DNA of 64,000 bases from Apoda limacodes (Eukaryota > Arthropoda > Insecta > Lepidoptera > Limacodidae): NCBI GenBank assembly GCA_946406115.1, contig OX291544.1, forward strand, positions 18,617,521 to 18,681,520, read 5' to 3'. Numbering within the stretch: position 1 is the stretch's first letter; each line of letters begins with the position of its first letter. Below are positions 36,401-51,400 of this stretch, one piece after another. Position numbers and translations under genes: made by a program. The notes under the pieces are model-generated. The model saw nothing but the letters and a program-made list of their open reading frames with translations. It made no database searches and was not told the DNA's origin.

Positions 36401-39400
36401 TTTTATAAAGTTTATTTTTCTTTTTACACGGGGGGGGAGAAGTCACAGTGTTCTGGACACGAACCTTGGCTTGGGCAACCGCTCTTAAAAACTAAATTTC
36501 CTCGAACTACACCCTCGTCGGTAATGAGTCACTTTCACCCCTTGGTGAACAATGTACTATTATTCTAAACAGTATTCAATATGTAAACAGCTTAAAATAA
36601 TATAGATGGCGTCATGACATATTGTTACGACTATATTTCTCCACCAATAACTAATATTCAATTTATGTTCGTATGAAACGTAATGGATATCGGCTTGGTC
36701 CAGAGAGCCTGAAGTTCGAATTCTACTTGTGCCGCTAAGCTGGATACTATGGTAAACAACCGCCTAGTACAACTAGTTATCTGCAATACATTAAAACTAA
36801 AACAACACGAAAATTGTATGAAAATAATGAAACCTCACTATACGTATTCTACATTCACATATGTATGAATTAACTATAAAAATCCAAAAAACGGACTGTG
36901 TTCACCGCTGCCGCGCGTGGCGCCGTTTGGCAGACCATCGAGTCGCCACATCGCCGGCGGCGCTGGCGCCGTCCAGGCCGTGATGAAGTTCAATAAACGC
37001 GTGGTTGAATTGTATATTTTTGAGCCGTGAGCTGCGCATTTTGGATCTGAGCTGCAGCTCAAAAGCTCAATTTGTTGGAGCTGCGTTTTTGAGCCGGTTC
37101 GACACTAGAGATACCCATATCTAAATTTTACTGTACTTGTCTAACATTGGCTTAAGGCGACCGAGAGCGAAGGCTGCTCGATCTCTTACTCTTTTAATGT
37201 GGGCTCTGAAATTAAGACGAGAGTCTAAAGGGAACCCACGGAATGGGTTGGCCATATAGGTGGACTGGGGTGAGTTACCTAGTGGCCTTTTCCGATTTTT
37301 TGCCCCGGGCGAAGTGCACTGCTGCACTTTTCTAGGGGTTAACCTCGATTCTCCTCTAGGGGTTAACTTCGAAGTAAAAATTTTTTTTTTTTGTTGTTTG
37401 CCGCAGATGCCCTGTACAACTACACGCGGACTAACTTTTGCTGCGGTGCTGCTTGCACTCTTCAGCGAAAAGTTGGGGCGGTTTGCACAAGGGTGTCCTG
37501 GACACGAACCTCGGCTTGGGCAACCGCTCTTAAAAACTAAATTTCCTCGAACTACACCCTCGTCGGTAATCAGTCACTTTCACCCCTTGGTGAACAATGT
37601 ACTATTATTCTAAACAGTATTCAATATGTAAACAGCTTAAAATAATATAGATGGCGTCATGACATATTGTTACGACTATATTTCTCCACCAATAACTAAT
37701 ATTCAATTTATGTTCGTATCAAACGTTATGGATATCGGCTTGGTCCAGAGAGCCTGAAGTTCGAATTCTACTTGTGCCGCTAAGCTGGATACTATGGTAA
37801 ACAACCGCCTAGTACAACTAGTTATCTGTAGAAAAATATCTGTTTGTATAATTATGCCGCCTTGACATAGTAAAAGATAAGATATCTTCTAAGAACGTAA
37901 TTCGGCTTGTATGTACACAGTATACATGCACACAACGAAAATAATAAATTAACTAAATCGATACCGATCCGTAGACGCGGTGGATGTTGGTGCGTATTCT
38001 GTTATGCTATGTTATTTTGCATTACCGGGTTTCGAAGTCAGATGCAGGTCTTAATGCTAGATACTGACCTCACAATTGAAGGGTCGCTCGCCAGTGTGGA
38101 CGCGCATGTGATGCCTTAGACCGTACTTACTAAAGAACGACATGTTGCAGAGCTCACACTTGACGCTTTTGTTCGCAGAGTTGTGACTTATCATGTGCCG
38201 CCACAGCGCGTTTTTCTGTATTATTAATACAAGCATTATATTAAATATTTGTTAGTTATGCTAAAATAAAAAATCCACTAGAAAGTAAGTGCTGAACTCT
38301 TTAAATTGTCAAGCGGACGGACAAACAAACATGGGGATACAATCAGAGTTCGGTTTTGGCTACGGAACCCTAAAGCGGGACTGTCAAAATAAGTGTTCAT
38401 TGCGCAATTCTAAACTTGTACTTGCAGTAGATCAGCTACTAATAATGAAATTAAAATCATTTTCTAGTCCAAACCTGGTTTTTCTGGTCCGATCCTTATC
38501 AAAATTGAATCGGACCACATTCTGGAGGTAGCCCTTTTCATATATATAAAAATAGTCACGTCCGGTTCAAAAAAACCAAAGTTATGCGGGAACATACATA
38601 GAAAAACAACATGCCGATAAATTGATAACCTCTTCCTTTTTTTAAAGTTGATTGAAAAGGACACAATACATCACTGTCATCACACTTTTGTATTTAAATT
38701 TATTGTTGTAAAGACGGAAAAGTAAACTATTTTAGGAAGAGGGATTTTGAAGAGAAAGTTGTAGGCGAGTCCTTCAAAGATACGAGTCTAAGAATAGGGT
38801 ATACAGACATAATTTAAATATACGTCAGATATATATTTTTGGTAACTTTATTGCTATGGAATTATACCTATTTTATAAAAACTTTCCATAAATATAAATA
38901 TTATACAATAATATACAAAAAATGTGAAATAAAGTTTTTATTTTATTAAAAACATATTTAATCGTAAAAATTTAAATATTCTATACGGATATTGTTGCCG
39001 TGCAATTACACTACCCCGAATCCTCCCATAGATGTCATAAAAGGTGACTTTGTAATTAATGCAATCAATTAAATTTCTTTTAAATCCAAATGTACATCCC
39101 AAAATGTACAAAGGACTGGGAAATATGAAAATATGGATTATAATATAAATATGTATGTAAATAATAAATGGGAAGTTACATGCAACTTTAGAATTTGTAA
39201 AATAAGTAAAATATATATATATAAATTTGGCATGATATATTAGTTACCTACTCTTTTAAATCCCTTGTTGCAAGTTTCGCAAATGAAATTTTTAACGTCT
39301 GAATGAGATAACATGTGCCTGGAAAAAATTAAAGTATATTAGAATAACAGGCTGGGTAAGTAAATTGTATTTTAATAAAATATGGTTCGGGACCATTTAT

Positions 39401-42400
39401 TTCATACATTACGCGCTTAGGGGGGACGGCATTAACGCAAATTGTGACCAAAGTAGAAAAACATGTGGCAGGGGAGGGTCTATAATAACAAAAAAAAAAT
39501 ACGAAAAAACATGTAACTCAATGTTTAGTCAGGTCTGTTATAGAGGGTTATTTTTACTTTTTTTTTGATTTTCGCAGATAGTGGTTTTAATTTGATTTCC
39601 GAAGTCGGAAGTTACAAGCTTGAAATATTTTTTCAACCTAACCATGGTTTTCTGGTCCAATCCTTACTAAATTACTAGGGAAAAACCCTTCTATACGTAA
39701 AAATCATTAAACAGAAAATAAAAATAATGGTCAAGTGCGAGTCGTACTCACGCACCGACGGTTCCATACCGAAAAACTAAGAGAGATATTTTTTACTAAC
39801 TGATCCTTAAGCTTTGATGCTATTGCTGGTTAGATGAACGCGGAGGTTGGTCACTCTTAAAAGTGCTACCTAGACTTGCCCACACGAGAATACAGAGGAG
39901 CCAATATATATTTTCATGGACCATTAGAAAACGGTCACCAGATTTAATAACTTTTACTAAGACGGCATTTCGCTATCTCTAACAGTTTGGCTAGGCTCTT
40001 GGGTTTTACATCAGGGTCATCAGTTACTCCAGATTTTCGACAATCCAGATTTTAATAGTTTTCCCTTTATGTGTACTTAACCCTATCTTTTTGCCAAATT
40101 TTAGCTCTCTAGGTATTGGGGAAGTACTAGTTCTATTTTGATGATCACGAATCATTCATTCAATCACAGATCACAGGATTTTTTCGACAAGGTTTTGACT
40201 TTTTGAGTGCTTGATTCACGATAAATATGTAACATTCACTAAGTGTTAGGGAATATTTGAAGAAAAATTACTATAAATCACTAAGAATGTGATTCAACAG
40301 GCGGAAGTCATAGAAATAACCTTCAATAATTGCTCGATTCTAAATAAACAAATAAAACCTAAGGGATGCGCTACGGGCCTTGAGGGTTCCGTACATAACA
40401 GTAAATCTTTATAAAGTCTATTTTATGGCCCTATACTTAGCTTATTAGAAAAAAAAAACATTTTACGTACTTTTCCAGAGTTTTTTCGCTATCGAAGGTG
40501 GCTATACATTTATTACACTTAATGTTTTTCTGTTTATTGTGTTTTTTCATATGATACTTTAACAATGCGTCTGTAAAAAAGCCTTTGGAACATACTTCGC
40601 ATTTAAATTTTCGTTCACCTGAAAAGACAAATCTCTACAAGATTTCTTTCTTGTCTTAAACTTTTTTTTTGCTTAAACGCTTAACAGGATTATAAAAAAG
40701 CTATAGTTAGTTATTATCTCAATGTAGTAGTACCTCAGAAATTATAATCATCGATGAACCAGTGAGTGACGAAACAATTTGCTTTATGATTTAAGGCTAA
40801 GATTTAGGCTAGATAACGTTAAAATGCCGTTTTTAAGGTTAAAACACAAAACTGCGAATCGATGGGATGCTGATTTGATTGATGAAACTTCGACGCAAAT
40901 TGCTGCGATGCGATTTCGTGCGGCGATGCGATTTCGTGCGGCGATGCGATTTCGTGCGGCAAGGCGTCTCCGTTCTACGACTCGTGTAACCATACCATCG
41001 ACGATTGTCAACCGTACTGAACGTATTTTTTAGTAGGTAGTGGCATGGATCGTAAAAAGCTTTGGACACTGCGTTTATTAATAAGAAGATATAGAAAAAA
41101 AATACAAAAGACATTTTGGGTTTATCCATTTATTACCCCCATGAACGCCGATGGGAACTATTTTTATCGAAAATATAAAGCTTTGAAAACAGACGAAAAA
41201 ATGTTTTCTGAGTTTTTCAGAATGAGCATATCTTGATTGGAAGAGCTTTTAAATTTATTAACACCATATCTACAAAAACAACCTTGCAAACGCACTGTCT
41301 CTCACTTGACTTAAAATGGAGTCAACAAGTATGACATAACATCGCAAGAATGAGCGATGCGAATCAATTCGCAAGTTTTTGCGATGCGTTCTTGCAAGGT
41401 CGCGTATGTCTGCGATGCGTTTGTGTAGTAACCCTTAGCTAATATTGCGGCAAAACTATAGCATCTAAAGGATGGTAAAAATATCCTAGTAATATTATAA
41501 ATGTGAAAGTATGTAAGAATGGATAGATGAGTGTTTGTTAATCAAAAACGCTTCAACCATTGGACGAATGCAATTACTATCGATACGGAATTTTTTTGAA
41601 ATTTTATAGGCAGTAAAATACGATTGATAAGTGTAACACTTGCAAGCAAGATTTGATCTACTTCCAGGGGTCCAATAGAAACTAAACTTAAACATAACAG
41701 TAAACAGGTTAAATTTCATACAAAAAATGGATAGTTTCAATATGGCATGAATGACTAAAAACTTTAAAATTCATACAAAAAATGTTTTTTTTTAATTAAT
41801 AACATAGTTTTACGATTTTAAGCACATTTAAATGCATATCGCTAGTATTACAGAGCTCGTCAAACCGATAACCAATGCGCGAAAAAGGTTCTTGAATGAC
41901 GACCCCGGACCGAAAGATGCAGCGTGGGACTGTCTCCTACAAGGTGGACAGACAACCTAGTTAGAGCCCCAGGAAGCAGAGTCCTACATTAAACATTGGA
42001 CATCTCCCGGCTAAGACGCCGCTGCCGATTACAACTTACCAAGGTCTCTAGAGAAGAGATGGACTTTGTTTCTAGTTAAAACTACTACAAAAACATAAGG
42101 AGATAAAAATATGGCTCTCTCAAATGAAAACAAGGGACAAATTAACTAAATATATTTTATTTTTACCACTAGCTTCTATTAAAAAAAGTATGAAAGATTT
42201 TATGTAATTCTTTGAAACCTAGTAAGTGCTTTATAAGTATGAATTAAACTAATTATAATTACAAAATCCTCTTTCAACTGAAGTACCTAGAGTTGCTGTA
42301 GCAGTTATTACGTACCTGTATGCACTAAAATATGAGATTTCAATGACTTCGTTAATTTTCCACAATAGGGGCATATTTCTTCTCGGGCGTATGATTTGTA

Positions 42401-45400
42401 CTTTTTTGGTTGTCTATTTATTTTCACAGGCTTCGTTGGTATTAGCCTTAAATCTTCTAAATATATAGGTTTAATGCCTTTTTTACCATTTACTCCAGTT
42501 TTCGTAACTATATTTGAATTATCTTTTTTATTTACAGCTGTAACCAAATGTAATTTTATAATCCAAGCTTGCAGCTTACAATGGGGCAGAGTAAATAATG
42601 TTGTAAAAATAGTTATAAATATTTTATTGACAGATATGAGTAGAGTGATTATCATTTCGATAATATCTTAAAAAGCACCCCACGCTTTTTTTAAAATAAA
42701 ATAATTTTTTTTTATTCACACTATTATTAATTTATATTCATTGAAATTTTTAACACTATTTTCTTAATTTAAATTCATTAAAATTTATTTTCTATTTTTT
42801 AGTTCGGTTTTCTATAAAAAGCGTGTTTTTTAGTTTTTTTAAACTATTATTTATTTTCTACTTTTTAGTTTGGATTATTTATAATAGCTTGTTTTTTTAA
42901 TTTTAAACTATTGCACGACTCATGATGCGAAGCATCAGAGAGTGCTTTACGATCGAAAAATTTTTTTCGCCTTATTTCGGCAACTATTTTTAGTATTATA
43001 GCCTTGTTAGTTAAAGGAATCAAGATATTTTGTGTATTTTTTAAATTTTAATTAATTTTCTTACCTTATCGACTATAGATGAAAATTATATAAATTAACA
43101 AAAATCATATTTTGCAAATTGAAAAATGGAATAATTTTATCAAATTAGTGTATTGTCATCGGTTCTCAATAAATCTACAAAGTTTGAACGAAATCTGGCC
43201 GTTTAAAGTGGGTCAAAATCGCGCCCAAAGAAGTCGGTTACAAACAAACATACAAACATACAGGTGAAGCTAATATAAAGCGTGTAAAAAAAATAAACTG
43301 GATGATGTGACTACAGAACAATGGCGGCTACCTACCTTTCAGAAATGTACTAACTACAGAGCTAGGTGCGCTCCACGTATTTTGCTACGGATGCAAGCTG
43401 ATTTACTTGTACTTTCAAAAATGATGTGAGTTGCGCTTCAACTACTTTGCTAGAGAGAAGCTATCTGCAAAAAGTTAACTCGCAGCCAAAAGGTCAAAAG
43501 TCCCATGAACAAGTCGGCGCTTACGCGTTTTGTTCAACGTAGTGTAAAGCCTTTACTCGGTCTCTTTCGCGCCCACGGTTTTCGCTCACAGCGTTAGGTA
43601 AAATTAGTAAGTTTTTTGCTCTCTCTAAAGAATACGTTTTAACCGTTTGTTCTCTCTGTCGCCTATACAAGTGATTAATAGATAAGATTACAAAATTAAA
43701 AATATATTCAATTTTCATAAACAAAGCACAAACGTTTTTATTTAGAAGTGTGTTTTATTCAGAATGGCATGAATTTAGTACGTTTATCACTCACTATTTG
43801 AGTGTGCTTGGCAATTTTCGCGTGTTTTATTTTACTGTTTCGTAGCATTTTTGAAACAGGTATTTGCTCATTGCGCTGGGTTATTTGTCATAATGGCTTT
43901 TAATTCATATAGAGTGCTATTTCACTGACTACTTGCTGGATCACGAAACTTCATTTTCCAAACTAAGTTTTGAGGACAAAAAATATATCATTTTTTGACC
44001 GGCTTACCCCTTCCATAATTTCACCCCTCACCACTGCTACAGAAGGCTATGTTATTGTGGCGACATGACATCATCGCTAGTACGAGTCATGACGTCACAC
44101 AATCACCTCGATACTGACCGATGCATATTGCATCGCCAGTCGTCAACAAACCGCGTGCCCTTATAGACATAGGCTTGTCTATGTACTCTGTCGTGCCTAG
44201 CCATATGTAACTAGACATAAGTTACGTTAATATACAACATTATTATTCTAAATTGATTTTAATTGAAACATCCTTCTGATATATATAAAGAGACAATCTT
44301 CTAATCAACGTGTACGCACTTATCTACACATTATCAACGTGTTAGTTGCAAGTCGTAACTTCCTCTTCTGGCACCTTGAACTAAACCTAACCTAAACCTC
44401 TTATCGAATCTTTGATTTTCTGAAAAAGAAGTCTGATACTTCTGTAACTAGGATGAGGATGAAGTTCCCAGATTTATCGGTCCCCTAGTGAACTTTTTCA
44501 AGAACACTGGACAGCCAAGTTATGTGCCGCACAGCAGTAACTGTTTTTTGTTTGTCACGGGGAACAGTGCAGACATGACACCTTTTATAGAAAAAAACGC
44601 GATTACCTTTTTACCTACGCTTCTGCCTTATAGCAATTTTGTTATGCAGTACCTAAGTGGTGTTGCCTAAGTAGGCCATTTAACTCCGTTCGTTTGTTTT
44701 TTCACGTTACTAACAATTACTTGTTTTGTTTCTTGTTGCGATATCTCACAGTTTTGTCACTTGATATAATCATTATTGTCACAATGATTTTTATATCATG
44801 ATGACCTAATTTCTCACATGTACTACGATCTGCTACAAAATTATTACAAGAAAATCAAATCTTCGCGCCACTTGATTTGAGAGTCTATTTTAAAATACAT
44901 AATATGCTAACCAAAGCAAACACGTCATAAGTCACATTGGTCTCGCACCGCGAATATTTTTGCTTACTGAATGTTAACGCGAATCATTACTACTCACTCG
45001 CATTCTACGGCTTTCCTTTACTTTAGTTACTGGAGGACCGATGAAATCCGAACTTTCAGCGTTTTCTATGGCCTTATTTACTTCAGTAGCCCGCATGTGT
45101 TGCCAATGATGACCTACGGTACAGAAAAGTCGTTTTTGAATGGCTCAAATTCAGTCAGCTCGCTATAGAGAAAACTATATGCTAGGAGATTATTTGCGCG
45201 ATAAAATACAAAATAGGCAAATTCGCCAAGAAACCAAGTCTTTGACATGGCTTAGTTAGTTTTCCAGCTGAAGTGCCAATGGACAGGCCACATCGCTTGT
45301 CAAACCAATAACTAATAGGGATATAAGGTTCTCAGGTGGCGACTACGGATTGCGACCTAACCTAAATCTTTAAAAACTACTTATTAGGTACAAATACTTA

Positions 45401-48400
45401 CTGCGAGAACTCTTATTTCTACATTTCTTTAGATAAAATTTCTTTTTAACTTTCAGTGCTGGAGGTAAATATTCATCTTCTACATCAGTGTCATCGGCAT
45501 AATACTGCAATAAAACAATTGGTACACATATAAGGAGTAAATTAAGGCACGCTGTTGAAACCAGCTTGTTTCTTCTCCGCTTTTTTTATAAACCACTAAA
45601 GTAGCAAATAAGCGTACGTCTTGCTTGATGTTTAGCGGTTACCATAGCGGCAGCCTGTGGACGGTATTCAAGTCACAATATTACCGACTTGATGAGTTGC
45701 CAATCCTTTAGAAATCACTACCTTCATAAAAAACCTCATATGATTAATTTTACATATACTCTTACTAGCTAGTGCACACAGCTCTGCGCGCGTCCAATTT
45801 GGTTTTCGCTGTGGGGTTACTAAGGCAACTCCTTGATTATAAAAAAGAAGTTTACGATAGCTGTACCTATAGTTCGTCCACGTTGAACTCATCCACGTCA
45901 TAGTTATTCCTTCGAGAACTTTAAAATTTTATGGGATAATAAGTAGCCTATTTCTTTCTTTGCCTTTTTAAATAACTCTGTGCCAAATTATAGCTCATTA
46001 GGATGCTTCTTTGCGATGTGAAGAAAGGACAAACAAACAAACTCACTTTCGCATTTATAATATTAGTATGGAATAAAAGTAAACCTAAAACTTTAAACTT
46101 ACATCATTATATTCATCTGGTTCTTCTTTTAAGGTCTTCAGGAATTCTGATACAGATAAAGCTTTATTGGTACTAGATACATCTTCATTTTTAACATTAA
46201 ATTTCATTATTGTAGTACCATTATAGGAAACATTTTCACCATTCTTCAAGTTAATATCAATATCAGCAAATTTTTTCCAGTGATGTTTTGTATTTAATTC
46301 ATTAAACTCTATTTTAATTTTAATTTCATTAATGTTATCAAATTTTATTCTCTTTAAGTGCTTGTCGATTCTTTGATGTAAAGCAGCATCGGATCTAAAC
46401 AATATAAGTTAATAATTTATTGTTTAATTAACTATAATTTATAATTGAACAGGAATTATTAACTCGCAAGAGTTCAGTTTAGTTGCGTTGGCACTGGGGC
46501 AAAAAAATGGGGCCCTGTCTAGATAGGTTTTATCAAATAAAGATTGTAATAAATAATTCTATAAACTTTAAAGATGTAAAGCTAAAGTAGTTTTATACCT
46601 TCATCATAAACTCTTCATCCTGCTAAATAAGTATTAAATGAATTGTTGCTTTTAGGTGAATTGATTATTTTTATTACAAAATGGTGGCAGGGCGTGGACG
46701 GCTTGGTATCGCGTTTTCATACGTTTTGTTAAATTTTAGAATTCCCAGCCTGCCTTATCTAATACCTTCAAGCGAGCAATTCTTGTTTTTATGTATATAA
46801 TCTGAATCTCGGAAACGGCTATAACGATTTTCATGAAATTTAATATGCAGGGGGTTTCAGGGGCGATAAATCAATCTAGCTAGATTATTTTTAGAAAACG
46901 TCGTTTTATCTGTGTTTTTAGGCAATGATAATCTGAAAAATATGACTCTTCCTGACATCTATTGGCGAGTAGTAATACTGTTATTTTTACCGTCACAGCA
47001 ACACTAAAGCTACCTGACAATAGATGGCGTTGTTAAGCAACACTAAAGCTACTTGCCAATGGATGGCTTTGTAAAAAAAACGATCAGAGCTCGGTTCTTT
47101 AGGTAATTTATATGACACTGCAAATTTCAAACGTATGTTGATTTAAATGTCAGGTTGTCTAAGTAATTGATGTTTTCAGTGCTGTAGATTTTTTTAAATA
47201 CAAAGCAAAGAACTTCAAAAATAAGAATTTCACGAATAAAGGGTTAAAAGAATAACTTTGTTGTGTATTAATAAGTATTGAACAAAAAATCTACCAAACA
47301 GAAAACATCAATCATCTAATTAAGCTGACAGTTAAAACAACATGTATGTTTGAAATTTGACTTGATACATAAATAAGAAGGAAACTGCAAACTCGAGAAA
47401 TTGACAAAAATGTATGAAAACGTGAACACCGCAGCCTTAAGGCATACATTTTTTTTAATAAATTGGTAAAGTCTACATAGATTGCGTAAACATCTAATGA
47501 ATATGTATTTTTTCCGTTTCCTTCTTATACTAATTCAGAAAATAAGATGGCAAATCCGTCAAGTCGGCAACACTGCACTAACGACCGAAAGAATAAAGGC
47601 TATATATTAATATTCAAGTTCCTTACTTGCGATATTTACATTGCCAGTTGCCAGAAAAATGTGATTTACATGATTAACCTAATTAAATACATGTATTTAC
47701 ATCCGTCAGAAAAAAAAGTGAACTTTAATTGATTGCAAATTCAAGAAATTCTTTTTGATAGGGAATTTTACTGTATATAATAAATTAGATTATTAGATTT
47801 TACTAACAATGCCTTTAAAAAAGTTTAAAAGTATTAAACAAAAAACTCACCTCACAATTAAATCTTTAAAACAACATGCATCTATAAGTTTTCTTCTACA
47901 CGCCCGACATATTTTATCCGTAATGCGCTCGTCTCTGAGAATCTTAAAATAGAAGAATAATTAAGAATGGGCTCAGGGCAAGTTTCAGTATAAACAGAAG
48001 TACACTGATAGTTTCAGAATAGGAATAGAATATCAGTTTTTTTTACGGGTTTTATTAGCAAATGGGCAAAACGGTACTATATAGTTCCGTGATGTTCATC
48101 TATATGTATGACATAACCTAATAAGTCTGCCATCTTACCATTACAGGTTAATAATAAAAGGAGGACATTTTTAGAGGGTATCTCTCTATATGTCTATCAA
48201 TGGATAAATATTTATAAATGCATCTAAGGTGAAACCGATTCAAATTTTTTATACAAACTTCATTAGAATAAATATCTATAACTATAAGTTTAGCTACCTA
48301 CTCAAATATATATCATAAATTAATCTAGGCCCAAAAAGATACTGCTACTTTACTGAATTTACACATTTTAATAATTTAGTAAAAACATGGCTATTAATAG

Positions 48401-51400
48401 AATAAATAAATTATTAGAATTCAAAATAATAAGGAAGGGAGTTATAAGAAGGCATGGGGATACGCCCCGGCATGACTCCCTTTTTAAAGAAATGCATATA
48501 GTTATTAAGAAATTGTAATTTTGAGTTTCTTAGAAGTTAACCTTAAATTTACGACCAATAGAATTTTGATAATGGTAGACTTGGAAAATTATTAGGCATA
48601 CACTTATTTTACATAAAATATAGGAGTAAAATCGGCCTATTTGCGTAGCGTTCGTGGACTATGAAAAAGCCTTAGAATCTATCGAAACCTGAGCAATGTT
48701 AGTCTCTCCAGCGGTGCCACATTGACTCTTGGTAGTGAAGTGTTTGTATAACAGTCACTATGACTGTCCGATTACAAGACTTGAACATGAAACCAATCCA
48801 ACTGCAGAAAGGTGTGAGACAGGGGGAGGTTATCTCTATGAAACCGTTTACCACAGTGTTGGAGGATGTGTTTCAACTTCTGGAATGGAAAGGACATGTC
48901 ACCAATATAAATGGCGTGAAAATTACTCACCTCCGATATGCCGAGGACATAGTGTTCATGGCAGAATTACTAGAACGATGTTTGGAGATATCAGCAGAGT
49001 TTTTCAAAGGGTGGGTCTTGAAATGAACATGCATAAAATGAAGGCTCAATGTCCATGTCGCGCCTATTACCGATAGTTGTTGGAAACGCTACTCTCGGTA
49101 AACACACCTAGGGTAAATAGTCCAGATAGGTAATTCCAACTTTAAAAAAGGGGTAAATCGAAGAATCAAGCTCGGCTGGGAAGCATTCGGGAAACTGCAC
49201 AACATCTTCACGTCCATACTACCTCAATGCCAAACGACGAGTCTATAACCAACTTGTGTTGCCAGCGATGAGTTGCGGTTCCGTAATTACGGTTATTAGA
49301 CCATGTTTCCAAAAACTGTAGTTTTTGTATGTGGCCTCCTACCAGGAAGACAGACAACCTGGATAGACCTGCAGGAAGCTGTTGGGTGCGGGCGGCTCAG
49401 GAACGACCCTTGTGAATACATGGGGAAGCCTATGTTCAGCAGTGGTAGTCTACTAGTTAAAACGAACGAACACTTACCACTGTAAATAAATGTCACCAGA
49501 TAAAATCCAAATATCTCAATATGTGTAGGTAGATATTTAAAAATACCACGTAATTAAAGTACTTATTATGTAAAAAAAAAACAAAATCTTAACCACTGTT
49601 TTATTTATTTTTATTGCCAGTGATAAGACAAAGTGAAGAGATACTCTAATAATCAATTAAAAATCAAAAAGTGTTTTTTTATTTGACTACTTAATTTGCA
49701 AAGTTAAAAAGTGTTAAAAAGAAAAAAGAATTAAAAATAAATAATTTCTATTTTAAATAAGTATATTATCCAAACATTAAATAAAAAAGAAATTTATTTG
49801 GAGTAAACCTTATGTGGTATTTTTAGCTAATGTTGATTTACTTGTTGGGAGGATGTTATTTTTGCATTTGAAAATTTAAATGATAAACGAGCATCCCCTT
49901 ATTTTTATCGTCATCTCAGCTGGAACACATCTATTGTGGATTTGGGTCTTCCTCCTGTCTCCACAATGGCCCGTTATAAGCCTCCTGCTTCAACTGGCTT
50001 TCTGCGGCTTAATTAGGTCCTCTGACCACCTGGTACGAGGTTGTCCCACTCTGAGTCCTCTGATCCAAGTTGTTGTCGACTATACATATCTAGTGCAATA
50101 GTCCAGTTAGGTAAGTCCAACTTTGAGGAAGAAGTTACTCGCAGAATCCAGCTTGGCTAGGCAGCGTTTGGGAAATTAACGAAATATGCAACATCTTTTT
50201 CTAAAAAAAAATTCGAAAGTCTACAACCAATAAGTGTTGCCAGTAATAACATACTATTCTTTAGCTGTTAGCCTCTTAAAGAAGCTTAGAGTTGCTCAGC
50301 AGGTTTGGAAAGAGCTTTGCTTGGTGTTTCTTGGCATAAAATCTGGAATGAAAAAATTTGCCGAAAATTCAATGTTACTAACATAACTTAAACAGTCAGG
50401 AAGCTGAAGTGGCCAAAGGTTTGCTTGGCCTTACACAATTACTTTTATATTTGCCTGACTATGCTTATATATCAGAGAAATAGCATAAATAAGCAAAATA
50501 ATTACACAAAATATAAAAAACAACAGAATAAAAAGGCAAATTGTATGTTTCAATGATTATATACACAAAACATAATAATTAAAAATGCCCTTAAAGAACT
50601 AACAATTGTAAGTTATGGATACCAAGCTTCAAAACAAAAATAAAACACTAATAACAGGTCAATCCTAAAAGTAGCCACTGATATTTACAGGAATCTATAT
50701 ACCTCTCAAATACTACAAGATAAAATCGTTGGACTAGACACACAAGCAAATGAGGACAACATAAGAAATCAAACATTGACAGAGATAAAAACTACACACA
50801 CTAACAGAACTTTTCAACAAAATATTGGTTTGGTTATAATTTTTATCGTCTGACAGATCCTGTTCAATACTGATGGATGTTTTCTTCATTTAAAGCCTCT
50901 TAAACAAAAAAAAACATGACGTTAAAAAGTCATGTCATCTTCCAAGCAGAATGTGTTGGGATCACCCGAGCTGCAACAGCAGTCCTGTCTAGAGACATAA
51001 GTGATGCATCAATATGCATCATCTTCGTCAGTGCCCCTGTGCTACAAGCTCTCAACAAAAACAGCATCAACAGTAGACTTATCCTGGAGTGTCACTGTAA
51101 ACTGCAAAAAATTGCATTTAAGTACCAGGATACTCTTCAATGGATACATGGTCATAGTGGGTCTCTAGGCAATGATGCGGCAGATCAGTTGGCAAAGAGA
51201 GGATCAGACACACCAATTGTACTGATACCATTCACCGAACTTAAAATGTGGTTACCTGACAGAACCTTACAACTACACAACAAACAGTGAGCAGAACAAA
51301 CAGGCTCAGTAAACAGCATCAGTAATACAGGCTTATTATTATTATACTTAAGAACATTCAATTCTCTTAAAAATTTAAGATTTAATATTTCAGTCACAGA

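Noticed and set aside
36448..37828. LTR retrotransposon with 336-bp LTRs
   Set aside because: Ends are not TG...CA, there is no primer-binding site or polypurine tract, and the interior holds only a LINE scrap.
40903..40962. CRISPR-like array
   Set aside because: Units are head-to-tail with no spacers, in a eukaryotic intron.
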